DNA of 64,000 bases from contig CP092874.1 of the NCBI GenBank assembly GCA_030710605.1, positions 74,589,044 through 74,653,043 of the forward strand, read 5' to 3'. Both the position numbers and the translations under genes were made by a program. Positions 1 to 11,550 of the stretch are shown in pieces. Numbering within the stretch: position 1 is the stretch's first letter; the number at the start of each line of letters is the position of its first letter. The DNA is from Cordylochernes scorpioides (Eukaryota; Arthropoda; Arachnida; Pseudoscorpiones; Chernetidae). The notes under the pieces are model-generated. The model was not told the origin of the DNA. It saw nothing but the letters and a program-made list of their open reading frames with translations, and did not search any database.

Positions 1-2154
1 CCTTAGCAATGTTAAGGACTCTGCCGAATTTTGGAAAATAATTGCGTCCTTTAAGAAACGGATTAGCACAAAAGGAAATATTGACATCTCAGAGTGGGAA
101 TCCTTCTATCAGGGTTTATTGTCGCCTCCTCAAAGAATTGTGGCTGATATACCTACTCTACTAATTCCTACTGACCCCGAGCTGGACGCCGAAATTTCAT
201 TTTTGGAAATTGCGAGGGAAATCGCTAGCTTAAAAAACAATAAAGCAGCAGGTTACGATAGTATACCAAATGAAGCTATCAAAGCCTTACCTGAGAATAG
301 TTTAATCCTTTTATCTAACTTATTCAATAAAATATTAACTAAATCCCAAGTTCCTTCACAGTGGTCAAAAACCATAATCCAACCAATATTCAAAAATGGT
401 GATCCGAATGCACCATCAAATTATAGGGGCATTGCCCTTATAAGCAACTTGTCAAAACTTTTTACATCCATATTAAAAAATAGACTAAGTAATTGGATTG
501 AGAATAGAAAACTCATAGCGGAAAACCAGGCAGGATTCAGAAGGGGTTACTCGTGCCAAGACCATATCTTCACGCTTACATCACTAATCTAAATGACATT
601 AAGCCGCAAAAGAAGGAAACTTTACGCATTTTTTATTGATCTCAAAAAAGCGTTTGATACAGTTCCACATCTACTATTATGGAGAAAGCTTGCGCTTGTT
701 GGTTTAAGTGGGCGATTTATCAAACTCATACAGAACTACTATGCTCAAATGATGGCAGCGGTCAGATGGAACGGCTCTTTTACAGAATTCATCAAAATAC
801 AATCAGGTGTTCTTCAGGGTGAACCTCTTTTTCACCGTATTTATTTGTTATTTTTATTAACGATCTGGTTGCTACACTGGATGATTCTGACCTGCCAGGT
901 ATATACTTACCGGGCCATGGAACTATACACCTCCTCCTGTTCGCGGATGATATAGTCCTCTTTGGTGAATCCAAGATAAATCTCCAAATAAAGATTAATC
1001 TAATAAAAATATATTTTGAGGAAAATGGTTTAACTCTGAACCAATCCAAGTCTAAAATCGTAGTGTTTCGAAATGGAGGCCGCTTGGCCAGATCTGACGT
1101 TTGGTTTTGGGGCCAACAACCCTTGACAGTATCTTCAAAATATACATATCTTGGCTACCCCTTAACTACCAAGAATCCAACAGCTTACGTGGCGCAGCAC
1201 TTTAAAAGCAAAGCATTGGTGGCTACAAACGCAGTATGGAGAATACTATCTAAGTCAAGAACCAAATCGTTCGGAGCAGTGATGAAACTACTTGACTCCA
1301 TAGTTTTATCCACGTTGTTATACTCGGCCCCCCTGTGGGCGACAAATCAGATAGGAGTTGTAAACCAGATCCAGGATATTTTCCTACGGCGATTTCTTGA
1401 CCTTCCCAGATATACTCCGGGCTACATCTTACGAACAGAAACCGGAAGGATGTCCCTTGAATTAAACATTACGAAATTGATTCTAAAGTTCTGGATACGG
1501 ATCTTAAAAATGGACAGGACAAGATTACCCTATGTTTGCTTGTCCCAGCTCTGGAAAGTTTCAATTGTGGGAAAAGCGGGAAACAACTTTATTCATAACT
1601 TGAATAGCATCATTGACTCTAGGGGTTTTTCTTTTCTTAAGAACTGTGAAGATTATATGGTTGTGCGAGGAGAAATGCCTAGAATTATTCAAACCACAGT
1701 GGACCAGATACTCCAATTTGACCGAGCTAAGATACAAAACTCAACTCATTTTATTCACTACCAATTTCTAAGTAGCTCCTTTATGACGGAGGACTACTTA
1801 CTATCAAATCTCCCTTTGAAAATTAAACGATTTATAGCCCGTCAAAGGATTCTATGGTTACTTTTCCGCGAGGATATCACGGGATTTTGGAACAGCGACC
1901 ATTTAAATTGCTACTTCTGCAATGTTGGCATCCAAGACAATTTGGTCCACTATCTATTCCATTGCCCATTCCTACATGAAAAGAGAATGGAAATTCGCGA
2001 AATTTCGGAGCTAACTCACTACAATGAACAACATGTATATAAAATCTTTACTTCTCTCCTGCTGGATAAAACATTTGTTTATAAATATTTTAAATTTTTC
2101 AAGGTAATTGATAAAATGAGAGAAGAAGTGCTCAACTCCACAGACAACGGCTGA
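1..2154 (+). pseudogene. Non-LTR retrotransposon (LINE) reverse transcriptase, broken
   Basis: This is the reverse transcriptase half of a LINE; any endonuclease domain lies left of the window. From about 119 the frame carries RT blocks (NKAAGYDSIPNEAIK, NYRGIALISN, QAGFRRGYSC). A TAA at 590-592 interrupts it, and the same frame then continues with YAFFIDLKKAFDTV (catalytic Asp) and SGVLQGEPL. Near 825-835 the frame shifts; the new frame runs to 2154 and holds the catalytic LLFADDIVLFGES at about 931-960. The C-terminus has a Cys-His finger, C-x2-C-x9-H-x4-C (CYFC...HYLFHC), as in Jockey/I/R1-type LINEs. One stop plus one frameshift make it inactive. The clade is inferred from domain order only; identification as LINE RT is secure. 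Confidence 0.93.
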
Positions 2155-2268
2155 TTGCTCCCCTCCCCTCTAAATTGCTTTTCCTCCTCACTCATGTACA
2201 TATATAACCGTTATGGGGAATCCCCTTGTAAGACAATAGTGTCTTAATAAAGGTTTTTTGTTGTTGCT
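2155..2268 (+). repeat. LINE 3' UTR and TTG-repeat tail
   Basis: The 3' UTR of the LINE above contains AATAAAGG and ends in a short TTG-type repeat at about 2257-2268. Related ends (AATAAAGGC followed by TTG or GT repeats) occur on the minus strand at 20714-20995 and 34366-34480, so this is a recurrent LINE terminus in the genome. Confidence 0.7.
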
Positions 2269-2312
2269 TGTCAAATGCTCTCTATATATAGCGCCTATAG
2301 AAACAAGATACT

Positions 2313-3690
2313 TCATTAAGAACTTTTCAAGAGTGGTTTAGACGATTGAAATCTGGATATTTTGACGCCAACGATAAGAAACACGGAAAGTCGCCAAAAA
2401 TGTTATAGGATGAGGAACTTCAAGCATTGTCTTCATCCATAATGCTTAAACACAAGAACAATTAGCGGCTTCTCTCAACGTCACTCAACAGGCTGTTTCA
2501 CTTCGTTTGTATGCTATGGAAAAGATCCAGAAGGAAGGAAAATGGCTGCCCACCGAATTGAGTGAAAAGAACAAGGAAAATCGAATAACGATATCTGAAA
2601 TCCTGCTGGAAAGGTTTCAAAGAAAGTATTGTGAAATGGATCCCCTCCTTTCTGTAAGACAAGCTATCCGAGAGGCAGGGATCCCAGAGTGAAGTTGTGG
2701 AAAGATGGATGGACTCCAGATGCGGGAGGATGGCCCACGTGTGTGTGGGAAGGACAGGCGCCAAAAACAGCATTATCGTGCGGAGGACGAGAGGAGTCTG
2801 GGCACATCTGCGGCGAGTAGAAAACGCGGGGAGTTGCCTCTGGGGCGTGTGAATGATTCTGCAAGACGGTTCCAGGAGAGCCTGACATCGGAGCGGCCTA
2901 CAAGGCGGTGTAGCCCAGGCTGGATGTGTATAGTATGGAGCGGAACGTTTTCCAAGAGTGACATCCACGGCGCCAAGGATCCTTCTGACGGGGAAGTTGA
3001 AGGCAAGTCCCACTTATTGTATTCCTTCTGTTTAGTGCCACGTATAATAAAGCGATAACTTTTGCTGCATACTTACGAACTCACGTCTGTATCTTTGTGC
3101 CATCCGGATCAGACAAAGAACACGAACAGCGTCTGGGTACGACGTAAGAGTTTTTTTCTTCATCGTATTGTGACTGGGGATGAAAGATGAGTGTATTTTG
3201 ACAATCCTAAACGCAAGAAATCAGGGGTAAGCCAAGGATAGCCGACATTTACGACCACCAAACCCAATATCCACGGCAAGAAGGTTCTTTTGCTTCTGGT
3301 GGAATCAGCACGGCATACTTTACTACGAACTTCTGCCACCAGACGTCACTGCTCATCGCTATCAACAACAATTAACCCAGTTACGCCAAGAATTCGCAGT
3401 GAAACGACCAGAATGGGCGCAATGACGTGGCAAGTTGATACTGCTTCATGACAACACAAGGACACATGTCCCACAATCGGTTAAAGTCACCCTGAAAGAC
3501 TTCAAATGGGAAGTCTTACCCCACCCGCCATACTCTCCAGACATCGCTCCATAGGGTTATCACCTCTTCTGGTCGATGGCACATGAGCTTGCTGACCAGC
3601 GCTTTCCGAATCGCGAAGAAGTTTAAAACTGGCTTGACGGATGGGTTGTCTAGAAACTAAAACTTTTATGAAGACATCCATAAACTACCC
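2313..3690 (+). pseudogene. Mariner transposase remnant, split by an insertion
   Basis: Translation in shifting frames gives mariner transposase fragments: a helix-turn-helix part (WFRRLKSGYFDAND), then LRLYAMEKIQKEGKWLP and ENRITISEILLERFQRK up to about 2626. After an unrelated block it resumes near 3147 with HRIVTGDE-YFDNPKRKKS (first catalytic Asp region), and later pieces match the C-terminal catalytic area (PPYSPDIAP-like, about 3525-3550). Several stops and frameshifts occur, and no terminal inverted repeat is visible at either end. It is a dead, old copy. Confidence 0.85.
2627..3146 (+). mobile_element. LTR-like insertion inside the mariner
   Basis: A 520-bp block, more GC-rich than its surroundings, interrupts the mariner reading after ...AAAGAAAG and before AAGAGTTTT. 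It carries a polyadenylation signal (AATAAA near 3045) followed by about 100 bp, as in the R-U5 part of an LTR. Clear TG...CA ends and a 4-6 bp target duplication are not obvious (only AAG is shared), so a solo LTR is plausible but unproven. A retroposed transcript end is the alternative. Small overlapping frames inside look spurious. Confidence 0.4.
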
Positions 3691-3732
3691 AAATTATGGG
3701 AGAATGTTGTGTCTAACAATGGCAATTATAGA

Positions 3733-4075
3733 AAGACGTTTAACAAGTTTCACCGCAAATATTTCTTTTTACAGAACGAAAAATCGTAATTTTAATTATT
3801 TTAAGGAGAAATACGAGTAACCACTATCTCTATCCTTAGGGATGAAGTATGAAAGGATGAATTGTGAGAGGAGTAATGATGAACGGAAAAATAAAAGTGT
3901 CCAGGGATAGGAATTTTTCCGTTCATCATTACTCTTCACAATTCATCATTTCATACTTCATCCCTAAGGATAGGAATAGCCGTTATTTCTCCTTAAAATA
4001 ATTAAAATTACGATTTTTCGTTCTGTAAAAAGAAACATTTGCGATAAAACTTGTTAAACGTCGTTCTATAATTAT
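3733..4075. repeat. Foldback (palindromic) MITE, family A
   Basis: Two arms of about 150-160 bp are near-perfect reverse complements (outer ends TATAGAAAGACGTTTAACA and the matching right end). The centre is short, around GTGTCCAGGGATAGG. The same family recurs at 26087-26271, 32659-32838 and 32884-33128. There is no coding capacity, so mobilisation would need a transposase supplied in trans. Confidence 0.88.
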
Positions 4076-4605
4076 AACCGCATTATATTTTATTATAAAT
4101 AGAAATTATTTTTAGGTAATGTATATTAAAATTTTGTTTCAATTTCATTAGATTTTCTAACCGGAAAAAAAAAAACGCGGAGTCATACTTGCGCACCCAA
4201 TATTTATTGTTACAACAAAGAAATCTTATTTCTATCATTGATGAACAGAAATCACAAAAAGGAATATTTTAATAAAGGCAATATATTCTGGTGAATATAA
4301 AATAAGTTTACACCTTCAAGACTTTTTAAAGTTTCATAAAGACACTTTATGGTATAATATAAACGTAATAAGAGTTTTTAATAGCGAAAAAAATATTTAC
4401 AAAAATAATTGTTAAAATTTGAAATTTACAACGCCATTTTTTTCGAAAATATTTATTTTTAAATGAAAAAAATTAATAATTTTAATATAAACTGTAAGAT
4501 GTTGTATTTAAAATAATTTTTCTATGCACAAATACTGAATTGAAAATGTCTTTAATAAAATCAAAACGTTACGTTTTCATGAATGTACGTTCATTAATAC
4601 ATATA

Positions 4606-4778
4606 CAGTAGAACTTGGATAATTCGAACTTCTTTAATTCGAAAACCTCTTTAATTCGAATATTTATCGTGGTCCCTAGAATTTGAAATAAATAAAATTT
4701 CCCTTTTTAATTCGAATTTTTGGATAATTCGAATTTTTTTTATGGTCCCTTGGGGTTCGAATTATCCAAGTTCGACTG
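4606..4778. mobile_element. Pogo/Tigger-type MITE
   Basis: A 173-bp element with inverted ends: left CAGTAGAACTTGGATAATTC, and a right end whose reverse complement is CAGTCGAACTTGGATAATTC. It is flanked on both sides by TA. The CAGTNNAACC-like end followed by AATTCGAA stretches is typical of pogo-class Tc1/mariner MITEs. Non-coding. Confidence 0.85.
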
Positions 4779-5174
4779 TATTAAATAAAAAATGTTGAGA
4801 GAGAGAGAGACAACGATAAAGCTCACATATTTGTTTTTAAAACTATTTATGTTAATAATTTTTTAAGCATAAATATATTACAAAATATTTTAAATAACAA
4901 TTATAAAATGAGAGATAGCTCAAAAAATGTTTTTAAACCAACACTCGGCTTCGAACTTTTCGGTGTATTTTAAATAACATCATTAAAAAGAGAAAGGTCT
5001 ATTTTTTTAAATGCCTACATCTGGTGTCGAACTTAAGCTGACCGTTATGCATACCTTTGCGCTTACCAATATGCCATGTTTGAAAATCACGAAAACACCA
5101 GTAAAAGTATTTTAGTCCTTACCTTTAAAAAATATTTTGAAGAATATTTGTTGGAAGTTGGTTTGGACAAAATA

Positions 5175-5541
5175 CGAGGTGTGTTCAAAAAGTATCGCGA
5201 CTTTTGAATTTTCGCGGGTTACGTATATATTCGAATTTCGATCTTTTTGTGGCTTTATGTTGGTACTCATGTCTCTCACTTATGACGACAAGCTCGGCCA
5301 TTTTAAATGTCCACTTAAATGTTGACAGCTGCTTTGCTTGCAGGTGTTTTGGATCGTCTTCGATTTTTACCTATTAAAAAAAATGGATCAAAGAACCTGT
5401 ATCAAATTTTGTGTGAAAAACGAAATTAAGTGCGCGGATGCATTCCGAATGTTGACTGTGGCATACGGAGAAGCTACCTTGGACCGAAGCAACGTTTATC
5501 GGTGGTACAAAATGTTCTCAGAAGGCCGAGAAGATGTATAG
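5175..5541 (+). mobile_element. Mariner 5' end with truncated transposase
   Basis: The block starts after a TA with a mariner-like inverted terminal repeat (CGAGGTGTGTTCAAAAAGTA) and a 5' UTR. The coding start is the ATG at 5383, giving MDQRTCIKFCVKNEIK and VYRWYKMFSEGRED, the first helix-turn-helix DNA-binding segment of mariner transposases. A stop at 5539-5541 follows after about 52 codons, and the sequence then changes to unrelated DNA. The catalytic DD34D domain is missing: a 3'-truncated copy. Confidence 0.88.
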
Positions 5542-5560
5542 CTACATCAACCATTTAATT

Positions 5561-5609
5561 TAATTCCTGACGTTTCAGTGACTCATTGTCACTCTCCTCA
5601 GAGGAATTA
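5561..5609 (-). ncRNA. Hammerhead-ribozyme-like motif 1
   Basis: Read on the minus strand, the parts of a type I hammerhead occur in order. Helix I 5' strand TAATTCCT (5602-5609); core CTGAGGA (5595-5601); helix II AGTGAC / GTCACT with loop AATGA; GAAA (5573-5576); a two-base-pair helix III and cleavage triplet within CGTC (5569-5572); helix I 3' strand AGGAATTA (5561-5568), fully complementary to the 5' strand. One extra G (5594) lies between the core and helix II and would be bulged. Hammerheads with tiny helix III are known in Penelope-like elements and retrozymes. No parent element is recognised here. Activity is inference. Confidence 0.6.
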
Positions 5610-5714
5610 TTATTTTGAATCCTATATTTCTAATTATATATACACGATTTCCTAAAATACATGTAAATCGTCACGTATCTGCATATATCGATAAAAAAAA
5701 ATAGTCTATATATA

Positions 5715-6425
5715 TGTAATATTGGGTTGGATCCTGTCTGTGATTAGGGATCCTGTCGACTATCTATAATAATGCGTTGAGGTCCTGTTGACTCTCTGTA
5801 ATAATGTTGTGAGATCCTGTTGACTCTCTGTAATAATATGTTGGGGTTTGGTAAGCCTGTTGTAGAACCTCGTCGACTCTCGCTATAAGTTGTGGCAACC
5901 GAGGGTCAAACCTGTAGTAACCGCGAGGGACAGTCAGGGGTGGAGAGTTTTCCAGTAGCCTCTCTGCACCTTGTAGGACCTTTAACAGTTCTCCCAAAGT
6001 ACAGGCAGTCGTGGTCGAGGCAGAGTGGAAAACTGGGGAATGTCCACACACAAAAAACGAAGAGACACAGTTGAAAGAAAGTTCCTTGAATAGATAAAAA
6101 GCGAGCCAAGAGCAAAGATGGAGATCGAGAAGTTTTCTTACTGTTTTACATCGTCGATGAGTTGGTGACAACCGGCGACACGCAGATGGGGAACTGACTG
6201 GACTGAAAATGGCTGTTGCTACGTGGGGTCCTATTTAAACAACTTTTTTGGACTAGGAAGTGGACCAGGAAGTATTGCCTTTCTGCACGTGTCCGCAAAT
6301 TCGACACTGGCACCAGTCTGGGCTTCCATCTATCTTTAGAAGTTACTTTGTAAATCTCTCTCTGGCTCTTAACTCAGTTTTTAATCTATTACATATTTTT
6401 ATTTATTCATCCTCAGTACATTACA
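5715..6425 (+). mobile_element. LTR-like direct repeat, copy 1 (711 bp)
   Basis: The block begins TGTAAT and ends ATTACA, and recurs almost unchanged at 10045-10755. Near its left end are three or four ~32-bp subrepeats (TCCTGTCGACTATCTATAAT and variants). Just after it, TTTGGTGATGCAAGGAG resembles a primer-binding site next to a 5' LTR, and shared leader sequence continues to about 6557. Antisense 135-codon frames are identical in both copies but match nothing I know and are probably chance. Reading: a 5' LTR plus leader of a decayed LTR retrotransposon. Confidence 0.6.
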
Positions 6426-6557
6426 TTTGGTGATGCAAGGAGACATGTCAATTATGCATATAATTAGTTATAAATCTGCAATTAGTTCTATATACAACAT
6501 GACAATCTTGTTATAAAGATTATAATATATAGGGTTGTTGGTTTAAATTATCATAGA
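6426..6557 (+). promoter_or_regulatory. Putative primer-binding site and leader
   Basis: The stretch TTTGGTGATGCAAGG directly follows the LTR end ATTACA, the usual place of a retroelement primer-binding site; the priming tRNA is not identified. The same leader follows copy 2 (10756-10880), which is unusual for a 3' LTR and suggests tandem or recombined elements. Confidence 0.4.
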
Positions 6558-9500
6558 TGGGCCCCGTGAGTGAAAGGGTTTATCCGGGTTTAAGCGGGTA
6601 AAGCCTCTCTAACACAGGTAAGTAATTAAAATTTCTTTTAATTAATTGAAACTGTGAGGGAAAAAGGACTATAACAAGATGTTTATTTGAATATATCTGA
6701 AAATTATCAAAATAAAACTTATGTTTAATTTAAAAGTTATGATATTCATTATAAAAGAGAACTGTAGATAAAACCTTTGTTTGCTAAAAAATAATGATGA
6801 TAAAAAATGATGTTCTAAAAGATTGTTGGCGGGCGTTGGAAAGGGTTAGGGGTTGAAGAATATGCAATTGTAAGTGTTGCACAGACAATCAAATACTTAG
6901 GTCCAGGTGCAAAGCGAGGATATAGACTTGTGCGTCTTCCTAGGCAATGTTTCACCTGTGATCCTGTATAAGGTTACAGTGCTTTGTCACAATTGTAGGG
7001 TTATTGGTTGAAAAGATGTTGAAGAAAAGAATTAATATGCTTGAAAGGGGTGGTAGAGCCATGCGATAAGTAGAATTGTTGTAGCGACAGTAGGGTCTGA
7101 CTTGACTTGAAATCAAAGGTTGATTGTGGTCCGCTAGAGCTGAAAAAATTGAAAATTGAAAAAAGTGAACGCTTGGTGCATGCGTTGGTGATGTGCTCTG
7201 CGGATGATTGAAATAAGCTTTTGAAACGTGTTCAGACCAAAAAGTCGAGACTTGTACTTCTGGGGAACGGTGTTTTCAAAGAGTTTGTTGAATTACGAAA
7301 TCAAAAGAAAAATTGTCAAGCAGTGCTGTCGTTTCTCTACGTTGATGTGAAGCAATGGCGGAGAGAAAGATAGTAGTGTAAAGTACACTGAAGTGGTTAG
7401 TGAAATAGATTGTTGTAAACGATTGTTGTATATGCCCGATAGTTGATGATAAACAAACATTGTCATATTATAAAGTTATGTAAACAAAAATATAGTGAAT
7501 AAAAAGATAGAAATATGATTGCGGATAACAACAGTATAAGTGGATAAGATCAACATGTAATATATAAAAGACATAATAATGAATTAGTAAAATATAAAAG
7601 ATATAATAATGAGAATTAGTAATATATAAAAGATATAATAATGAATTAAAAATGATTATTGAAAGAATTAACTGTTTTGCCATTGTTAAAATAAAGTTGT
7701 TAAAATAATGTTGGAATAAAAATTTGATTATAATTGAAAAGTAAAAAAAAAAATAAAAAAAATAATTATTCAAGATTTTATACAAAAAAATATATAATAT
7801 AATTAAAGGTTATTAATGATTAGATAAACAAATGGAGCAAAAAATGTCTCTTTTGAAGAAAAGTTAAAAGAAAACAAAAAATATTCGTTCCTGAAAAAAA
7901 AAGAAAGGAACATATTCACACAATGTCTAGGTGTAAGTCCAAGATTATTGGTGTCTTTAGTTTGACCTATGGGGAGGCAATGTGGTCCTATGTCGCTTTG
8001 GTCCGGTCTGAGAAGTTGGTCTTAGCCAGATCTTCCCGATTATATTATGTGAGACCAGACGGGGAGCGATCTTGATCCCTAAAATTGGATGGTATTGACG
8101 AAGATGATTGTAATATATAACAATAAAGGGTTAACATTATAAAAGATGGCGTTCTAGTTTAGAAAAAATATTCCATACTGGGCGTGAAAATAATGTAAAA
8201 GTTGTAAAACACACGATGATAATTGAAGATATAAAGTTTTATGATATTTCAATATTAAAATTCAAATTAATAAGTAAATTGGGTAATGATTGGTAAGCCA
8301 ATCAGTTTTAGGTGCTACAATCTATCCGTCCTGCGAGTTGGATGACGTGTCAGGTACAGGCGAACTGCAACTGGAGGTGTCATTTTAACATGGCGGTTGC
8401 CCTTTGATGCCGACCGGCATAGCTGGGTTGTTTATTTACGTAGGCGGTCCTTTGTTGCCGACCCTTTGTTACCGACTGGCATCTGATGTCATGTCTGGCC
8501 TACGTCCCGAGTTGTTATCTTCTCTTGCCTGTTTGAAAATAAAATTTCTTCTGTTTGAAAATATAGTTTTCTTGGTGTTCGTAAGTGTTGTGTTTCGACG
8601 TTGTTGCGGACTTATTAAAAAAATGTTATTCAATGATGTCAGGTTAGATGTGCGTAAAAGTGCGACTTCAACGTAGACACGCTTTTGGTGAGGTGTCACA
8701 GGCATGAAGGCGTCTTGGGCCTGTTAAGTGAGAAAATTGTTGTGGTGCGCTGTGTAATACTAGTCGGTGAATTGTATGGAAAGGTGTCACGTGAAATCTT
8801 CGTTTTTGGTACAGCATCTAACCAGTTTCCGAAGGAATAACAAATTTATTAGTCATGGGTGGTGGTTGTACGAAACACATCGAGAATTTTCAGATTGTTA
8901 TAGAGGTGGTATGTTTATCGTGAAGTCTTTGTGTTCGCGACGATATGGAGCTCGTGTGGCTCGAAATAGGACGTGTTGTTAAAAGGCGCGTTAATAGATG
9001 GTGGCCAATTGGAGAAAGTAAGGTGGAAATGTGTTGAAGTTCGTTCCGAGGGATGTGTGAAGTATTAATAATTATGCATGTAAAAAGAAAAGGACGAGGG
9101 AGTGTAGCTATGCTGGAATTTTTAACTTGTTTTGGGGAAGGACAGTTACATTTCTAGTTGTGCTTTTGAAGATAGTGTATCTTTCGATTTTTGTATTTTT
9201 AAAAAATGCGTTTTCACCTATGTTTATTAAAATTTGAATATATTTTTTAAATCGTTGCTTATGTTAGTGCGAAAATTATACTTGTAAAAGGGCAATGGCA
9301 TGATAGTGACTTATAATTTGAATGGGGCGTGTACATAAAATAGTGAACATAACAATGATTTTTTGCAAAGTTTTGTATATTTAATTAAGACATTGGTGTT
9401 TTTGGTATAAAAATAAGGTATTAAGAGAAACACACAAATAAGTTTAGAATTATGATTCGAGTAATTTAAATATAATATGATTTTTTTTAAAACTGTAAGA

Positions 9501-10044
9501 TTGCAAGTAATGAATTAAAATTTATAAGTTGCTTAAAATAAAGTAAAAATTGATAAATGAGGGTGTACAATATTTAAAATTTGAATTGAAATGCTATAAA
9601 AATGGTAAAATTTGATTTAAAAATAATTACAGTAAAAATAAACATTATATTTATGGAAAATCAAGTTGTTAGTATGTAGAAAGAGTTAAGTAGATTTTTT
9701 AAAAACTCACAGTTTTTATGTTTGTTCAGTCAGGAGACTTGGTCTTTGGTTGTTGTCCTGATGACGTGGAAGGCGTCTTGTAGAGCTTGTAGAAGCTTGT
9801 GACTTCTGTTTGGCGATGGTGGCATGTCGTCTGGATGGTTGTGTTGTAAGGTCGAAGGTGGGTAACTTCTCACCGGCTTATTTTGCGGGATGTTCGGCTG
9901 TGTCGTTGAGGGGAGATTGCTTGGTCGGTTCGTTGGGATGGCGTGCTTGTTCCTCCATCTTGCTTCTTGGCTCTTCTATCTATCTGGACAGTCTTTACCT
10001 TCTTCGTTGTGGTCTCCTTCGTTGTGGTAATCCTGTCGACTAAC
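6558..10044. other. AT-rich region between the two LTR-like repeats
   Basis: About 3.5 kb between the two 711-bp repeats. I find no recognisable gag, protease, RT or integrase motif in any frame. Low-complexity AT stretches dominate (about 7460-7830 and 9180-9700). Moderately GC-richer, CpG-containing patches lie at about 8330-8530 and 9720-10040. If the flanking repeats are LTRs, this is the non-coding internal part of a decayed or non-autonomous element; otherwise its nature is unknown. Confidence 0.4.
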
Positions 10045-10880
10045 TGTAATAATGGGTTGGATCCTGTCTGTGATTAGGGATCCTGTCGACTATCTATAAT
10101 AATGCGTTGAGGTCCTGTTGACTCTCTGTAATAATGTTGTGAGATCCTGTTGACTCTCTGTAATAATATGTTGGGGTTTGGTAAGCCTGTTGTAGAACCT
10201 CGTCGACTCTCGCTATAAGTTGTGGCAACCGAGGGTCAAACCTGTAGTAACCGCGAGGGACAGTCAGGGGTGGAGAGTTTTCCAGTAGCCTCTCTGCACC
10301 TTGTAGGACCTTTAACAGTTCTCCCAAAGTACAGGCAGTCGTGGTCGAGGCAGAGTGGAAAACTGGGGAATGTCCACACACAAAAAACGAAGAGACACAG
10401 TTGAAAGAAAGTTCCTTGAATAGATAAAAAGCGAGCCAAGAGCAAAGATGGAGATCGAGAAGTTTTCTTACTGTTTTACATCGTCGATGAGTTGGTGACA
10501 ACCGGCGACACGCAGATGGGGAACTGACTGGACTGAAAATGGCTGTTGCTACGTGGGGTCCTATTTAAACAACTTTTTTGGACTAGGAAGTGGACCAGGA
10601 AGTATTGCCTTTCTGCACGTGTCCGCAAATTCGACACTGGCACCAGTCTGGGCTTCCATCTATCTTTAGAAGTTACTTTGTAAATCTCTCTCTGGCTCTT
10701 AACTCAGTTTTTAATCTATTACATATTTTTATTTATTCATCCTCAGTACATTACATTTGGTGATGCAAGGAGACATGTCAATTATGCATATAATTAGTTA
10801 TAAATCTGCAATTAGTTCTATATACAACATGACAATCTTGTTATAAAGATTATAATATATAGGGTTGTTGGTTTAAATTA
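10045..10880 (+). mobile_element. LTR-like direct repeat, copy 2, plus leader
   Basis: Second copy of the 5715-6557 segment, collinear at an offset of 4330 bp, with LTR-like limits 10045-10755 and then the same primer-site-like leader. It stops exactly where the Helitron at 10881 begins. Upstream sequence (10030-10044) looks like one more ~32-bp subrepeat unit, so the true left limit of the repeat is uncertain. Confidence 0.55.
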
Positions 10881-11550
10881 TCATATATATATATAATTGA
10901 ATGTCTGTCTGTGTGTACTCTATAGATTCAAAAACCATACATCCAATCGCCGTGAAAATTTGGGATATTATTAGGTATATCCCCGGGAAGGTTTTTGAAA
11001 ACTAATTTCTTGAATATCCTTAGAGTTATTTGCAGATTTGTAGATTTAACTCGCAAGCAGCGCCACCATTGCGACGATGTTAACAAGTTTTTTATCTATA
11101 AGTTTTATTATCACTAAGTTTATTATCTTAAAGATTATTTATCAAAAGTAAGATTATCTCAGGATGACACGGAAATTTATTTGAGACAAGAATAATGATA
11201 CAATTCAAGGCGAAGATACTATTCCTTTAACTTCCAATTACCGAGGGAACCAATTAATATTGATTTTATTCAACTTATCGAGTATTTTTCAAGGGACCGG
11301 GAAAAAATGTTCACTAGATAAAACGATGATTTTGTAATGTAGAAAATTAGGAAAGACAAAATTCAGGATGACACGGCACACAGGGACCGGTAAAAAATGT
11401 TCACTTTATCGAGAGATTCAAGTTTACGAGTTTCAAATTATCAAAATATATCTCTTTTTTTTAAGTTTATAGAGAATTGTTTTAACAAATGTTCGTTAGA
11501 CAAACCTTTACTCGGATAAAACCTCGGGCGAAGCCGGGTACATCCGCTAG
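10881..11550 (+). mobile_element. Non-autonomous Helitron
   Basis: The 5' end TCATATATATATATAATTG is followed by TGTCTGTCTGTGTG and CTATAGATTCAAAAACC, a familiar animal Helitron head. The 3' end has a GC-rich hairpin (CGGGCGAAGCCGG) followed by CTAG. The bases flanking the element are A and T, the expected Helitron insertion site. Internal pieces near 11150-11220 and 11334-11390 (CAGGATGACACGG) resemble the LTR family at 12147 and 13218, so it may carry captured LTR fragments. There is no Rep/helicase coding. Confidence 0.82.

Noticed and set aside
2498-3058. Overlapping 117- and 171-codon frames in the insertion inside the first mariner
   Set aside because: Overlap on opposite strands in a GC-rich LTR-like block; no known domain.
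5764-6171. 135-codon minus-strand frame, identical in the second repeat at 10094-10501
   Set aside because: Identity only reflects the duplicated LTR-like block; the frame is antisense to the element, overlaps subrepeats and has no recognisable domain.
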